A model generated the notes under the pieces. The model did no database searches. It saw nothing but the letters and a program-made list of their open reading frames with translations, and was not told the DNA's origin. This document shows, in pieces, positions 4,394 through 5,107 of a DNA stretch of 5,107 nt (position 1 is its first letter; each line of letters begins with the position of its first letter). The translations under genes and the position numbers were made by a program. Source of the DNA: Oribacterium sp. (GTDB lineage Bacteria > Bacillota_A > Clostridia > Lachnospirales > Lachnospiraceae). The stretch is from positions 1 to 5,107 of the forward strand of contig JAGAXP010000227.1 in the NCBI GenBank assembly GCA_017940955.1, in the 5' to 3' direction.

Positions 4394-5107
4394 ATGACCG
4401 AAAAATTATATGACGTAATGAATTGGGCAGATGTAGAAGATGTAACTTATGCGGAAACATCAGATCCCAAACACATTCTTGGAGCGCACGTTGTTCCTGA
4501 GGGTCTTTTGATCCAGGCCTTTATTCCTACGGCAAAAGACATCGAAGTAAAGATCCAGGGAGACAGGGTTTATCAGATGGAGCTTGCGGATGAGGAAGGC
4601 TTCTACGCATTGCTGGTTCCCATGAAAAAGAAGTGGGAGAAGGAGCTTCCCAAGTATTCCTATATCATTACCTATGATAATGACACCACCACCGAGTCTG
4701 AGGATCCCTATTCATTTGCTTCCATCTATACCGAAGAGGATATCAAGAAGTATCAGGCCGGAATATGGTACGATATTTATAACAAAATGGGAGCACACCC
4801 CATCACCATCGACGGTGTAAAGGGCGTAGTATTTTCAGTTTGGGCACCTAATGCAGAACGCGTATCGGTTGTCGGAGACTTCAACCTCTGGGACGGACGA
4901 CGCAACATGATGCAGAGACTGGGAAATTCAGGCGTATTTGAGACTTTCATCCCTCATCTCACTCCGGGAACAGTTTATAAGTATGAGATCAAGTGCCGCC
5001 ACAAGGAGCCTTTCCTGAAGACTGACCCTTATGCAAACGCAATGGAGATGCGTCCCAACAATGCCTCCGTTGTAGCAGATCTTGAGAAATTTACCTGGAC
5101 AGATAAG
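4394..5107 (+). CDS. glgB: 1,4-alpha-glucan branching enzyme, N-terminal part (runs off the window)
   Basis: GlgB (EC 2.4.1.18) moves a cut alpha-1,4-glucan segment onto an alpha-1,6 position, making the branch points of glycogen in the cytoplasm. The 238 codons present cover two N-terminal beta-sandwich domains. The first (about 18-115) is the bacterial GlgB N1 domain, with DPKHILGAH (24-32) and AFIPTAKDIEVK (42-53). The second (about 125-232) is CBM48, with VFSVWAPNAERVSVVGDFN (146-164), LWDGRRNMM (165-173), PGTVYKYEI (191-199) and TDPYAN (210-215). It stops at WTDK, just before the catalytic GH13 barrel, so no active-site residue can be checked here. The start is fixed by a strong Shine-Dalgarno. 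It lies 106 bases after the GH13-like stop in the same direction with no terminator between, so the two are probably co-transcribed. Confidence 0.95.
   Translation, partial: MTEKLYDVMNWADVEDVTYAETSDPKHILGAHVVPEGLLIQAFIPTAKDIEVKIQGDRVYQMELADEEGFYALLVPMKKKWEKELPKYSYIITYDNDTTTESEDPYSFASIYTEEDIKKYQAGIWYDIYNKMGAHPITIDGVKGVVFSVWAPNAERVSVVGDFNLWDGRRNMMQRLGNSGVFETFIPHLTPGTVYKYEIKCRHKEPFLKTDPYANAMEMRPNNASVVADLEKFTWTDK

Overview
The window looks like chromosomal DNA of a Gram-positive Clostridia-type bacterium, probably Lachnospiraceae (Butyrivibrio or Roseburia-like). The reasons are strong AGGAGG-type ribosome binding sites, AT-rich intergenic DNA between moderate-GC genes, a Bacillus-type ExoA, and GlgX-like and GlgB proteins in tandem. 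The taxonomic call is inference from protein style; no search was run.

Layout. Positions 1-78 may hold the 3' end of an unidentified + strand gene, followed by a small dyad. An intact exonuclease III gene (exoA, 330-1085) comes next. From about 1167 to 1760 lies a gene graveyard. A minus-strand 3' fragment of a PHP-family phosphatase (1219 to about 1395) abuts, head to head, a plus-strand 3' fragment of the RlmI-type rRNA methyltransferase (about 1390-1668). Both lack their 5' parts, and each is followed by a hairpin (1167-1203 and 1718-1760). The two hairpins share almost the same apical sequence. From 1761 to 2274 there is no convincing gene. This stretch contains a degenerate tandem array with a period of about 53 bp (1858-2049), marked by alternating TGAC and GTCA boxes, and then a probable extended -10 promoter at 2194-2202.

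The right half is a glycogen-metabolism operon. The first gene (2275-4287) encodes a 670-residue protein with clear GlgX/isoamylase-type GH13 similarity. All the catalytic positions of the family are substituted, and the loop that normally forms domain B is deleted, so it is predicted to be a non-catalytic relative. It ends in a basic, low-complexity tail with 13-residue repeats. Its stop codon falls exactly where the repeat register predicts a Ser codon, and the frame stays open for 31 more codons, up to the Shine-Dalgarno of the next gene. That next gene is glgB (4394 onward, cut by the window end), a glycogen branching enzyme with two N-terminal beta-sandwich domains visible.

The most interesting points are the intact but catalytically dead GH13 protein placed just before glgB, the near-periodic repeat array upstream of its promoter, and the double truncation scar. 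A plausible reading is that the GH13 relative acts as a glycogen-binding or scaffolding partner of the branching enzyme; this is inference.
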